A stretch of 64,000 bases of DNA from Camarhynchus parvulus (Eukaryota > Chordata > Aves > Passeriformes > Thraupidae). Of this stretch, positions 1 to 36,919 are shown one piece after another. Where the stretch lies: NCBI RefSeq assembly GCF_901933205.1, contig NC_044577.1, positions 7,699,321 through 7,763,320 of the forward strand. The letters are read 5' to 3'. The notes under the pieces are model-generated. The model was not told the origin of the DNA, searched no databases, and saw nothing but the letters and a program-made list of their open reading frames with translations. The position numbers were made by a program, and so were the translations under genes. The first letter of the stretch is position 1, and the number at the start of each line of letters is the position of its first letter.

Positions 1-706
1 TTAACAAGCTGCTTCAGTCTCTGTTTTACCTTTGAAGGGTTAGAAACAGAGCATAACCAGCTGATATGGCTTTTCTTACCAATGTCTTCCATGTTGTTCA
101 GTTTCAAGTAATTCAGGCATCTCCTTTTCCTTTATGAATCTCTAGTATTTCAATAAAACTTACTAAGAAACTCTGGTATTTATTTATAAACTTCAATTAC
201 TACTATCAGTCTTAGCTGAGTTTTTATAACATAGTAAATCTTTAGCTATCAGCTCCATTCTGCTGGTTTGCTGTCAGCATCTTTTATCTCTAAATGTAGT
301 TACTGCCATCCTTCTTGCAGAGATTTAGCTCTTTCTTATCACTCTCATTTATTTCTCCTTTCCTTAAGTTCCAAGCTATCATTGGCCTTTACCCAGTGAG
401 TACTGTAAATGTGTTAGGTTACATTTCCTGTGCAATGGAACAGTTACTCTCACAAATTCCCATCCAATATCTACAGAAAATGTTAATTTTAATGTGCCAC
501 AGGCTATGAATCAGGTTACTTTGCCCAAGTATTTAATGTACTGATGGGTGAAATGTATAATTACCTTCAGATAAAGCTCCCTAAAGACAAAATGCTATTT
601 AAACTTGGAGGTAATTTCTCTCACCTTATCTGTGAAATAATGTTACTAGATCTAACTTCATGTTCTCTACACACAGAATAAAAAAATTTTAAAAATTACT
701 GAATAC
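1..706 (-). other. HIBCH intron 10 (incomplete at window edge)
   Basis: AT-rich sequence downstream of exon 10. I looked on the minus strand for the next HIBCH exon and saw none. The short open frame at 315-509 on the plus strand shows no recognisable protein. No repeat family was recognised. Confidence 0.8.
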
Positions 707-25496
<24,790 letters not shown>

Positions 25497-25542
25497 GGCG
25501 ACACCGCTCCCTCACCGGCTCCGCGGCGCGGCACAGCGCGGG

Positions 25543-25552
25543 GCGCATGCGC
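25543..25552. promoter_or_regulatory. NRF1-type binding site (GCGCATGCGC)
   Basis: The ten bases GCGCATGCGC form a perfect palindrome matching the core NRF1 consensus, 47 bp upstream of the HIBCH start codon inside the CpG island. NRF1 is a known activator of many nuclear genes for mitochondrial proteins, and HIBCH is mitochondrial. Binding is inferred, not shown. Confidence 0.65.
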
Positions 25553-26042
25553 GGCGCTCTCTGGGGCGCCGGGAGCGGCTCCTGCCGCTCGCCGCCGCTC
25601 GCAGCCTTTTTACGGTAGGCAAGGCAGATTCCTTACCTGGGCAGAGAAAGGGAGCAGCTCCCCGTGCTGGATAAGGCCGGGTGGTCTGAGGGCATCTGGA
25701 GATGCAGCTGCTTTGCCGGCGAAGCGAGCAGTGCCGCGTGTGGCAGCAGTAACATCAGCCGTGGGGCTGGCTGCTGAAGGTGGAGAAAGCTCGCATTGCC
25801 AAACTGCCCTCAGAGCTGAACTGCGTGCGCCGCAGCTGCATGCAGGCTGATTATTATTTTCAGCAATAAGACTGGTTTCTTAATTTCTGCGCTCCCGGCT
25901 TCTCTTCGCCCTTTGCACTGAAGCACCAGGCACACCTGTACTGCCCCCGCAGCTGCTCACACACGGGCAGCGGGTGAGGTGGGGTTAAGGAGCCGCTCTA
26001 GTGTAACATCCCGCCAAGAACTGCTTATCCGTGAAGGTATAT

Positions 26043-26096
26043 ACATGGAGAACATGTATTTATGTAAATACTTGGAGAACATGTATTTACATTTAC
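26043..26096. repeat. Two-copy 27-bp tandem repeat
   Basis: TGGAGAACATGTATTTA occurs at 26046-26062 and again at 26073-26089, a period of 27 bp, followed by degraded ATTTAC units. It lies upstream of HIBCH. No function is evident. Confidence 0.75.
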
Positions 26097-26214
26097 ATTT
26101 AGAGCTAGCACGTTTACTGCCCCAGCAGTCGCTACAGACGACGGTGAGCCCAAACACAGCCTGTGCGTTCAGCTTAAATAGACTCAGAAATTGCAACTGT
26201 GAAAATTTCTTTTT

Positions 26215-26229
26215 AAAAAAAAAAAAAAA
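26215..26229. repeat. Poly(A) run
   Basis: Fifteen consecutive A residues, preceded by a T run. No retrotransposed gene copy is recognisable next to it. Confidence 0.85.
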
Positions 26230-29118
26230 TATTAAGGCACTTGAGAATTTTTCACGCCAGGAGTCAATAATACAAAATTCACTTGGATTTCAGTAACTAA
26301 GATAATTCCATGACTTTTTTCAGGCTGACACATGAGACTGCTATTGAAAAGACATGATGAACCATGGGGTAAATGACAATACAGTACATTAGGCTGAAAT
26401 GTAGCTTCATCTTTTCTTGGTGTAACAAGTTCTTAGCATCAGCTGCCTTGACTCATATTTGAATTTAAAAGAAAGAAAAAAATCTTAAAATCTTTTAGCA
26501 AATTTATTTTGCTGGAAGAAAAAAGAAAACAAAAGTCCTAGCTCTCAGAAGCACCTCTAAAGAAGTCTCCAGAGGGCAACCTTGCTCTTTATTTCTAAAA
26601 TGATTCAGCCCCTGCTTATATCAGCGTCATCTGTGTTGGCATTTCCGTTGCAATGACTCTCAGAGTATATTAAATCTGGTTGTAAAAAATTTAATCAAAC
26701 TAAATAAGCACAAAAAAACCCCCCAGAACATTTCTGTATTAACACAGTCTCAGTTTTCAGTCTTGTACAATGTGAACAAAAAATAACTGGGAACAGGACA
26801 TGAGGTGCTTTTCCAGGCACTGGGGGACTGTCTACTGCAAACTGACTAATTGCAAGAATTCTTTAGGTAATCCTGACTATTGAAACTTTCACCTAAAGGT
26901 TATATGATAATCAATGATGCAGCTTATTGGTGTCATTTTGTGTGCATTATATCAAGTGCCATGCAATTAAATCTAAACCAGGCTAAATGACACCAAATTA
27001 TCACAGTTGGCAAACCTGAACCCTGACTTAGATAATTATTTAAAAATTGTTTTTGAGGATAACTTTGCAGCTCTCATTCAGGCTCTCATCTTATCAAACC
27101 CTAATTAGAGGGTTTGATAAGCAGGTAACATTTTTGTTTCTCATTTCCTGTGACTGAAAGTCTCTACGTTTCACAGACAAATACGAAAAGAACTTTTCTG
27201 TGGGATCATCTCTTTGTTAGTGTTGTGAAAATGAAGAGATGGGCGTGTGGAAGCTAACCTTGGGTAAGAGCAGGTGGAAGCAGTTTGAAAGCCCTGGAAA
27301 TCTCCTAATAAATTCCACCTGCACATGGGCAAGGCTGTGATCAGGACATGATTCTATGGGATGTCTGCTTCTGGGGGTCTAGAATAGAAGCTGGTGATCT
27401 GATTCATCTTTTACTTATGCTGCTTTTGATCTCTTCTCCTCCTGTCCTCAGTGTAAGTAATGATGTAAACCTTTTGTAGTCTTCTAGCTGTAGGTCTGAT
27501 TTAGGACACAAGTGGGCCTCCTCCTTTGTAAAGAATGAAGTAATAGCAAGCCTTGCCTTGAGACAATGATTTCTCTCTACGGTGCTGATATTGAATTTAT
27601 ATTTAATGGTTTTTTTTAAATCTTTCTTTTTTTTTTTAGTAGTTTGTAAGAAGGGGTGGTAACATAAGAGCCATCTTCCTTGAGGCTTCATTTTTAAACC
27701 AGCTTGAATTTGAGGGCTTGAATTTACCTATAGTTTTTTTAGGGGCAGAAGATTCATAAGTGTTAGAAAATTGCTATTTTTTCACAGCTATTTAGATGAC
27801 TGTGATCCTGTCCGAAAAGCAACTCAGATATCATCTTAGTTTTCAATAGTCCTCCTGCACACCCCATTTCAGAGTGGAATATCAAAGTGAAAATGCTTTC
27901 TAAAATGTAAATAAAAACCTTTTCTAAGTAGGTGGTGGCAAAAGAGTGAAAATAATGGAGTTGCCTGAGAATGAGCAGAATGAGGTGACCTTTAACCTGG
28001 GAGTTTATGGATTATTTTGCTATTGGCAAAGAGGGCTGCACAATACTGGACCAAGCCAGGAACTGAGAGTGTAAGTGCAATAGCCAGAAGGATAAGCAGG
28101 TTGTAATTCCTCCCCCTGGAGAAGTTTCCTGGCAGCACCTTCAGCAGGTTTGAAAAGAGAAAACAAGTTGCAGACTGTAGGAGGTCTGTAGAGTTGAGCA
28201 GATGTTTTCAGGTTTTGTTTCTGGTTTGGGAGGGTTTTTGTGGGATTTTTTTTTTTGTTTTTTTTCCAGAAAAACATGTAACTTTAGCATGTGGGAGCTC
28301 TTGCTCTCAAGAAGGATTCCAGGAGCAGCTCAGCTGCATTCTGTGTGCCACCTGTTCAGCCCTAGTTAACCATTAATTTGTGCCTCACATTTGCCTCTGA
28401 GAGCTCCCAGAGCAGTTGACCAAGAGCAGACAATAAATGGTACAAGTACTTCATCATGTCCCATGCTGCTGTTTCCAGGTTTGCTGTAAATTCAGTCTTT
28501 TCCTCTGCTGGTCTAACAGCTGGCATCTCATTTCTGTATGTGTGGGTAGTGAGTGCATCCTTACAGCCTGTGAAGGTTAAGGGGAAATGAGTCTGTGAAG
28601 GTCTGAGGAACAGAATGGGGAAATTTCCAGTTCATGCCTGCTAACTGGTTATTACTGTGCTGACCAACAATCCTCACATTGTTATTTCTCAGTCCAGACT
28701 CAGCTGACAGCCCTTGAAAACAAGTGATGCAGGCTGAAATTTCCTCGTGCCAGCTTGGTTGCCTAATAGTAAAGGCTCAGGTCTGCAGTAGAGTCTTCCA
28801 GGGATATCACTGAGACCAGAAATAGACTTAAAATAAGCAGAAAACAAATCTGTTTCTTCACTCTCTAACAGTAGGCAAACCCAGAGAAGGACTGAAACAC
28901 CTATGTAATATGGAGAAACAAACTTTTGCTTTTGTCTGTAACCTGAGTCATCTCATGTGAACACTGTGCCTTCACCGGGCTTTTGGTCAGAGACCCTTCA
29001 GATCATGCATTCACACATCTGCAATCATAGATTTGGGATGAGGGCACACAGCTAATGGCATGCAGTAGTGAATTTCTCCTGTAACAAGAGAGTGTGTGAG
29101 GGAGGGAAAAAAAATCAA

Positions 29119-29150
29119 CTTTTCTTTTTCTTTTTTTTTTTTTTTTCTTC
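29119..29150. repeat. Poly-pyrimidine tract
   Basis: A run of T interrupted by single C residues in intergenic sequence. No adjoining element was recognised. Confidence 0.85.
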
Positions 29151-32100
29151 ACCAGTTAATTTGCATCTTATCAGTGGGGAACTAGAAAGTGTTTGGAAAA
29201 GGTTGAAAGCAAATCCATAATGAAACTGTGTGAGCGAAATAGTTTTCCTTTTCTTTTGGCCTCAGAGACCCCCGGGGAAGGCATGGGAGTGGCTGTGTGC
29301 TGCTGCAGACGCTGCCGTGTCGATGAGCCGACGAGAGAGGATCCAGGCGAGGTCCATCCAGCAGTGAGTTCCTCTCCTCCCACCAGCCCGCCTTAGCCAC
29401 AGCACTCGTGCTGCAGCCACCCTGCCAGAACCCCCTGGGTGAGACGGGACCCTGGGCAAACACCCTCCCACAGCTTTCTTCCCTGCTGCCACCAGCAATC
29501 TGTCACTCCTCTCCCCGAACCACCCTCCACCTACGTACAAAGCCATAACTGTAAGGAACGCCCTCTTCCCTCCTCCTTTTCCTCCCCACGAGCCTGTTCT
29601 CCGTGGGTGAAAAATGCTGTCTTCCCAGAGATCTGGTCACCTCCGACTTTGGCTTTGAGACCCAAGCTGTTTGATACCTTTCAGGACTACAGCTTGGAAA
29701 GCTCTGCTTGCAGGTCTATTGTGTGCGTTTTTCAATTGCATATAATTGCACATGTGCAGGTGGGAAGGGGCTATTTGCTTCCCACTCGCTTCGCTACGCC
29801 TCCCTTCCTAAGAGGACCGCTTCCTTCCCTTTCTGCTCTCAGCCTCCCACGCATTTAGCAATGAGAAATGCTGCAGAAAACTGACCAGCTACCAACCCGC
29901 CCACCTGAGGAGGAGGAGCACCAGCAGCAGCACCACATTTCTCTCGCTCTCAGCTTTTTAAACACAGTTAAAAAGAAATGTAGCGTGGGTGGAAATAGCT
30001 GTAGGGAGTGTGTGTGGGAATGGGGCTAGAGGAAAGTGCATTTTTTCTTGGTAGGACAGTTAACTTCTAGTGGACCAAAAAAATACCCCAAAGATATCTC
30101 ACTGCTGAGGGTGTCTTGGGCTGAATAATCAGTTCCTGAGTCTCCCAGGTGTGGAAAGGATGAAGCAGGGAATGAAGCAAGTGATGGCAGGGAAGCTTGC
30201 CTTCCAGCCTTCAGGAGTCTGTTAGGAAATGAGATCTGTATTGCATCTCGTTGTGTCATCACGTCTGCTGTTCTGCTCTCAATGTGTGTGCTTGATTCTG
30301 TGAGAGTCAGAGCTGCCTGTATGTAGGAAGAGGAAAAGGCATGTGGTTTTCACACCGTGTGGGTCTGTATTTCAAAATACTGTCCCTGTTGGACCTCTTG
30401 AAATAGCACTGTCCCAGAATATCAGTTAATTCAAGATTTACTCGGTGTGCTTCTCTACGAAATGAAAATCAAGCTTATTTGTGTTAACTGCTTGTTATTT
30501 GAGGTGCTTTGCTTGTATTACATGAAAATAGCAGTGGAACTAGTAAGGAACTATACACTGGTATGGAGTGCAAAGTGGTAGTGCTGTTTCTTAAGGAATC
30601 TCTCTGACAGACTCCAAGAACCAAGGGTCCTCAACAGCTGTGAGCTTCTGACTTGGTTTGACTTAGCTATCTGAAATACAGATTTTACAATATATAATCC
30701 CCCTCAGCATTGTCCTCACAGGACTAACCTGCACACATTCTTCTCAAGCCAAAACTCTACCATGCATTGGTTTTGACTAGATTTCTCACCAGCATCAGAC
30801 CTTCCATATATGTTACTGATGCAGAATCTTATATCAGGATGTGGTCCTTAATGATTCACAATAACAGTAACAGCAAAATAATGAATTTGACTCTGAAAGT
30901 ACTGGAGATACCTGAAAAAAATTATTGTGCAGAGCATGTAATTTTCTCCTAGTGAGGAGAAGCCTCAAGCCTGGGAACTGGGCTCACTGACTTCAGTGCC
31001 TTCCTCCACAGCCTGTCTCCTGTAGCTCTGAAATTTTTACCTTAGCACTGGAAGGCAAATGTAGGCATAACTTTTAGGCTTTGAAACAAAGGAAGTTATG
31101 AATAAGCCTAATTAACACATTTCTATGTGACACAACAGACAGATCAGGTGATGGACTTGTGCTAGCAAGAGGTAGAGCCCTATCAATGGAGATGTAACTT
31201 TAATGGAACTAATTAGCCTGGTGTTTAAAAGTCTTATTTATGACTGGTGAATATTATTTTAAATATATCCTTCTAACCTTCCACTGAATCTTATGTAGCT
31301 CATAATTATAATCTACTGGAATTACATACCCAGCCTGAGGAGGAACAATATTCCAAATATTAAGTTGATGTCACTTGACTCATTTACTTTAAAACATTGT
31401 AGCAATTCCTTTGTCAGTAGCATTTTGAAGCGCTGTTGGCTTGCTTGTAATTCTACCTCATATTTAGCATTGGTTCAGTTAACTTTGGAGGTAGTGCTTT
31501 TCCTACCTTTTATATCAATGAATGTACATCAGATTTTAAATGCAGATTATATGCTTATCTTGCCAACTACCATTAGCCTGATTTTTTTCTTATATGATCT
31601 ATCTGTTGTGGTAGAATTATATTACTCCAGAAGCAGGGGGGGGGAAGGGAAAAATCACCCAAACATTTAGAATCATTAAAAATCTATTTTAGAAGTTCAG
31701 TCCTGTATGTAAGATTCCTCTTGGCCTCCCTGTTCTGTCTGTTGTTCAGCTGGAATGTCACACACTTTGGTCTTGAACCATCTGCTTCCTTCTCAGGGGT
31801 CACAGTGAATGACTAGTTACCTATTTTGTCTCCATCACAATCATAGTGAATTAAGGACAAAAGCATTTGATGTAAATTAGTAGCTTTCTGGCAGACCAGG
31901 GAATTGAGCACCTCAGATGTTTATTTCAAGAATTTGTTACTCTAAATTAAAGTGAGGCTCCTCAGCAGTGCAGTTTGGCTGACAGTGTGACAGTCAGGCT
32001 CTTATTAAATGGATGTTGTGTATTCAAACCTTTCTGTGTCTCTAGTCTGTCACTTCACACAAGTATTATTTTCACCTTAAAATAACTGCATCTTGTTTTA

Positions 32101-35100
32101 AAAGTCAATATTAAGAATATTTTTCAAAATTTCTTTGTTTTATTTCATCCTGGAGTACAGTGAAAACTGTTTGTAAAATAATGACTTGAACATTGCCTAA
32201 GGAAATATCTCAATGCCACAAATGATGCAAAGAACAGCAGAGCAGAATGGAAAAACTTAATAATGAGGGGAAAAAATAGGTCAGTAGAATAAACAGAGGC
32301 CTTTAAGCTATCAAATAAGCATCTATCACTCACTGCTGCAGATATATTCTGTTCAAAGTATAAATTATTAGTGTCCAATATGGGGTAATCATGAGTTTCA
32401 ATGTGACTCAATTTATCAGCTCTGTATAATGATTAACCTGGCAGAAGGATGTGTAGCAAGTCAGAAGGAGAAGTGTTTGTCTTTGCATTTTTTTTTTGTT
32501 TTGTGGTTTTTTTTTCAAGGAAGAAATATGGTCACTCCGGATCATAAACAAACTTGCAATGGCAGTGACAGGGACAGAGTGCTTGGTTCCTTGAGCACTT
32601 ATTGAGAGGATATACTTCCCTAGGGATTTAGTGCTCAGTGAACAAAGGCAGTGGCAGCTGTGGCAGGGCACAACATGGATTTAAATTGTTCCAAAGGAAA
32701 TACATGATTTCTAGTCTCATTAGCCCCTCTCTGTAATGTCAGTCTTGCATCTGCTTCATGGATTTCATGGTGCCACTGGTTCTCCTGTCCAGATCCAGAC
32801 TGTCCATCACTCTGTGTCTGCAACAGCAGGCTGGAGCAGAGGCTCATGCTGCTAGCAGCTCTGCATGAGAATATATACAATTATTTCAGAAATAACATGG
32901 AACTCAAGGTGATTGAGTCATACTTTGACACACCTCTGTCTGCCAAGACAAATGCAGGCACTCCCTCATAGAGCTGTTGCTAAGTGCACTTCTTCAGGCT
33001 CTAGGAGTGAGAAGGTGCTTTATTGTACAGTAAACTGCAGGAGTTAACAGCAGGGTTTCAATCTGGGACCTGCACATAATTAAAGCATGTAATTAAAGGC
33101 TGTGTTTCTGCCCAGGAGAGGTTGCACCATGTAGACTTAGTCTGAGACGCTATTCTGTAAATGTAAGACCTTTGAAAAGTGATTTTATTGGCATTTATAG
33201 CTTAAAAATAAAGAAGAGGAAGTTTGGGCCAGCGCTAAGGCAAAACATCTTCTGTTTGTTTTATGCTAAATTTAAATAATTTCATAAGAAAGCAGAGACT
33301 TTATGTAAAATTTAAAAAAAAAAAGGAGAGAGAAAATAATTTTCAGTTGGAAATGTTAATAGAATTTTTTTCCCCATGAAGCACACTTGAACTGTGCATT
33401 TCCTTTCCTGTGTCACCACTAGCATCCCTTAGCTCTTGTGAGCCTTTTGGAATATTCACCATTGACTGGTTCCCTTCCTAGTAAGAGACAGCTGAATTTT
33501 GCAGGTACAGCTCTCTGTCACCTTAATTACAACAGCAACATACAATTTTCAGCATATTTTGAATAGTCTGAAGAAGCAGGCAATGAGAAATTCCTTTGTT
33601 GCCTTTTCACTCTTCTATTTTAGGTCTCACTTCTGTGAAGTAAAGAAAGTCATCTGTTTCATTGTAATATCAACATTAACCTTTTAGTTGACACAGTAGG
33701 ACACCATACAGTGGTGATAACAAATGGCATCTTGTCATTGCTCCTATTAGTGAGCTACAACATAAATATAGTTTATCTGTATGTTTGCAGTGCATGTTCC
33801 AGTAAAAAGCCACATGGCACAATGACCCAGGATTATGGGATCCAGAGGAAGAAGGTTCAGATGCTTTGAATTTCTGTGTTGCTTTACAAATCAACACATG
33901 GAATATATTTCCCAGTTATATCTTAAAGAATAAACTGATATTTAAAAGGGTCTGTGTTACAAGGGATGTATGCTTTTTCTTTCCAAGCAAATAATTTGAC
34001 CATGGCTTCACCTGTGAGCCTGTAACTCTGCCACCTGTTACCCAGTTCTGCAGAAGGCAACGAGCCTGTTTTTTTAGCACAGGACAAACAAATCCTCCAT
34101 GTCCTAAAATGTGCTCACTCAGCCACACTCCTTTCCACAGGAGTCTCTCAATTTATCTTTTCTTGTGAGGAAAATTCCCACCTATCTAAGAATTTCCCAC
34201 CTTCTTTAGTTTTTAAGCAAAGAAAAAAGCTTAGTGTTTATATTTACAGAAGTAAAAAGCCCCAAACTCCATCATGTTCCCCAGTATGTCATTTCAGGTG
34301 GTTGTAGGGTATTTGCAATCATCTGTCCGTTTCCCAGGGATTCATTTGCTTTTGTCAGTTACTCACAGCAATCAGTCATAGTGCTTGTAGGTACCATAAT
34401 TACTCACCACAGAATGACTGCACCAAGGGGTTGTGACTTTGTCACTGCAGAGTAACAACCAGAGCAGCTCTCTCTGGAATATGTGTCATTGTTCTGGGAG
34501 GTGAAGGAAAACATTCTCCCTTCAAGATGTGACTTCAGCACCCAGAAACCTGACTGCAGTGACCCCCACTCTGTAACCTTCACTCTTCCAGGAGGAGGAA
34601 CTCTTTGCAGATCTGTGAGAATCTTTCACACCTATCTAATACTTAGACTGTGAGTACTGTAGACTTATCTCAGAAAAAAAACCCCAAAACTATAGTTCAG
34701 ATGTGTTTCTAAAGAGCTTTAGCTCAGGAAACAGCTAAATTGAAACGGTAGTTTTGTTCAATTTCTCTCTCCCTTTCCTGAATAGGCCTGGGTTAATTAG
34801 TAACCAACCTTCCAAAATCCATTTCCTCCTCTTGCACCTTTCTGTATGAACTGTGTATATTTGTTCAGCCACTGTTGTTGCAGGATCACCCTCACCCTGC
34901 TCAAGTCCAAAGGTTTACCCGTTTTGTTTAGCCCATAAACTTAAAGATGAATAAGATAAAACAGGTTTTGTAAACTAATGACTGCATTCTATTTTAGTGA
35001 TACTGCATTGACTTAAAATTTGTTGCTGCTGAACCAAAATTTAAAATATATTGCAGTCTGAAGTCCTTGAAATTCTTTTCCAATATTACTATTTGGAATG

Positions 35101-36605
35101 CTAGTTTATGCTTAAGTTACTAATTTAGGAAGTGAGACATATGAGGTAGACAACCTATGTGTAATGTACATTTGTGTCTATCCACATTTTCATTTTTGCC
35201 AATGAAAATTATAAATAACACCTTTTCCTGGAGAATTTTCAAGATTGGAAGTCTTACTTGTGAGAGTGCTGTCTGAAGGGTTTTTAGGCATCAGGAGGGC
35301 TGATTCACAATTGAACTCCACAGTGTTTAGTTTAATTGTTTAACTTTTTTATTCCACTTCAACCTGAAGAACAAAACCCCCCTACAGTTCAGAGCTGATG
35401 GCATTTGCACTCTCTGTAGTTATGTTATTCAGCAGACATACTAAAAAGAAAGAAGGAACTGAGACCTTAGGCTTTCCTTAACATTCCCTGCTGTTCCTGC
35501 TATCAGTGGCCGAGGCTATGGAAGACAGGAGGAACATTTGACTGCTGCTTTTGTGACTTGGATACAGCTGATGACAAGGAGGGGCCAGCTGCTGATAGCT
35601 TGCTCTGGCTTCTCCTTCTGTCACTCAGGTAGGAAATGCTGCTACTTTAAATAAATGAGAATGGCTCTGCCATTCTGGAATAGGAAAAATTCTTTCCCAA
35701 TTCAGTACATCTGTAAATTATTTTTAAGGCAAAATATGAGGATTAGTGATATTTTTACTACATGGTGGCCCAGGGAACTGCAGGGCTTATGAAACCAACG
35801 GTGGCCCAAAGGAAAGCTGCAAAACCTTGAAACATTTCATTATAAGAATGGAAGATATTTTGAAAAACTGAAGAGGAAATTTTGTGATACAAAATTTTTG
35901 AGAAATATTAATTTATTGTTATTCTAGTACCTTTTAGTTGTTCCGCAGAATATTACAGGTCTTGGAAACAAAAAAACCAGTAACCTGGGGATTTCTCTTC
36001 TGTGCGTGTTCCTTTGCTGGCACTTGACAAATCTTTAGCATCCACAGTATCTTTGCAAGTTTTGGACAGGTCTCCTCATAGCTTCATTTGGTGTTTCATT
36101 TTCCATGTACGAGAAGGAAGAGTAAATGAATTTGCCTTCTCCAATTCAGGATTTTCTAGACCTGCTATATCCCTGCTAATTAGCTTCTTTATCTGACTGG
36201 TGAATACTAGACTACTCAGCTGTTCCAGGCAGAAAAGTCAGTCCAAAGTTCTGAGCATCCTTCCTGGAACCTTTCTAACACTAACATATTCCTTTTGAAA
36301 GGAGGAGAACATCCTAATTTTTTCCCTGTAAAGCTTACAAAACCTATGTCTGAATTTCTCTACATATGAAAAAAATCAAACCACATATTATGCTAAAATA
36401 GAATTATTCCTTACTTTGCAATTGGTTTTGCACATATAATTAATTTTTTTTCCTCCCTCATACATGCTTTGACAATTTTGAACCTTCTGGTAACAAAGAG
36501 TTAACAGCATGCTGTAGCAATGCAAGAAGTCCTCAGGGAGCTAGGTTGTACATCTGAAAAGCAGATAAAATCGTCTAACTCTGCAGGCAACAGGCCTTTA
36601 CTCAA

Positions 36606-36918
36606 CTATTTATAGCGCTATTTATAGGGGAAGGGAAGGGAAAGAAGAAAAGGAATTAGTAAATGACTTTAAAAAGCACAGGTACTTAGAATTCATAGTT
36701 GATGTGCTGATTTAGGAAGTCAGGAGATACAGAAAAAGGGTAAAGAATGTTAATAGTGTTACAGAGACAAAGACTATTTTTTTCTACTTTTGTTGCCTTC
36801 CCGTGTTTTGGATTTTTTTTCCTTTTCCCACCCAGCCATTTCAAAGGCATATCCTTGCAATGACGCATCAGTTTTCTGTCTGCTTGAGGTTTAGAAATAG
36901 CTGAGCTGTTATAAATAG
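36606..36918. promoter_or_regulatory. Candidate regulatory cluster with three MEF2-type motifs
   Basis: CTATTTATAG occurs at 36606-36615 and again at 36618-36627. TTATAAATAG, also a match to YTAWWWWTAR, lies at 36909-36918. MEF2 factors bind this consensus in muscle and neuronal enhancers. The clustering is visible in the sequence, but enhancer activity is only an inference. Confidence 0.35.
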
Positions 36919-36919
36919 A

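Larger units (their letters stand above)
25680..36600. other. Intergenic interval, left half
   Basis: No gene is recognisable. Open frames at 29193-29396, 29439-29858 and 31365-31670 have no protein-family resemblance and no coding-like splice context. A GC-richer patch covers about 29260-29600. In mammals INPP1 lies in the corresponding interval, but no INPP1 exon was recognised here. Confidence 0.65.

Noticed and set aside
26215..26229. Poly(A) run as the tail of a processed pseudogene
   Set aside because: The sequence before it shows no resemblance to a coding sequence and no target-site duplication was seen.
29439..29858. 139-codon plus-strand frame in the intergenic region
   Set aside because: Pro/Ser-rich translation of a locally GC-richer stretch with no recognisable domain, exon boundary or promoter.
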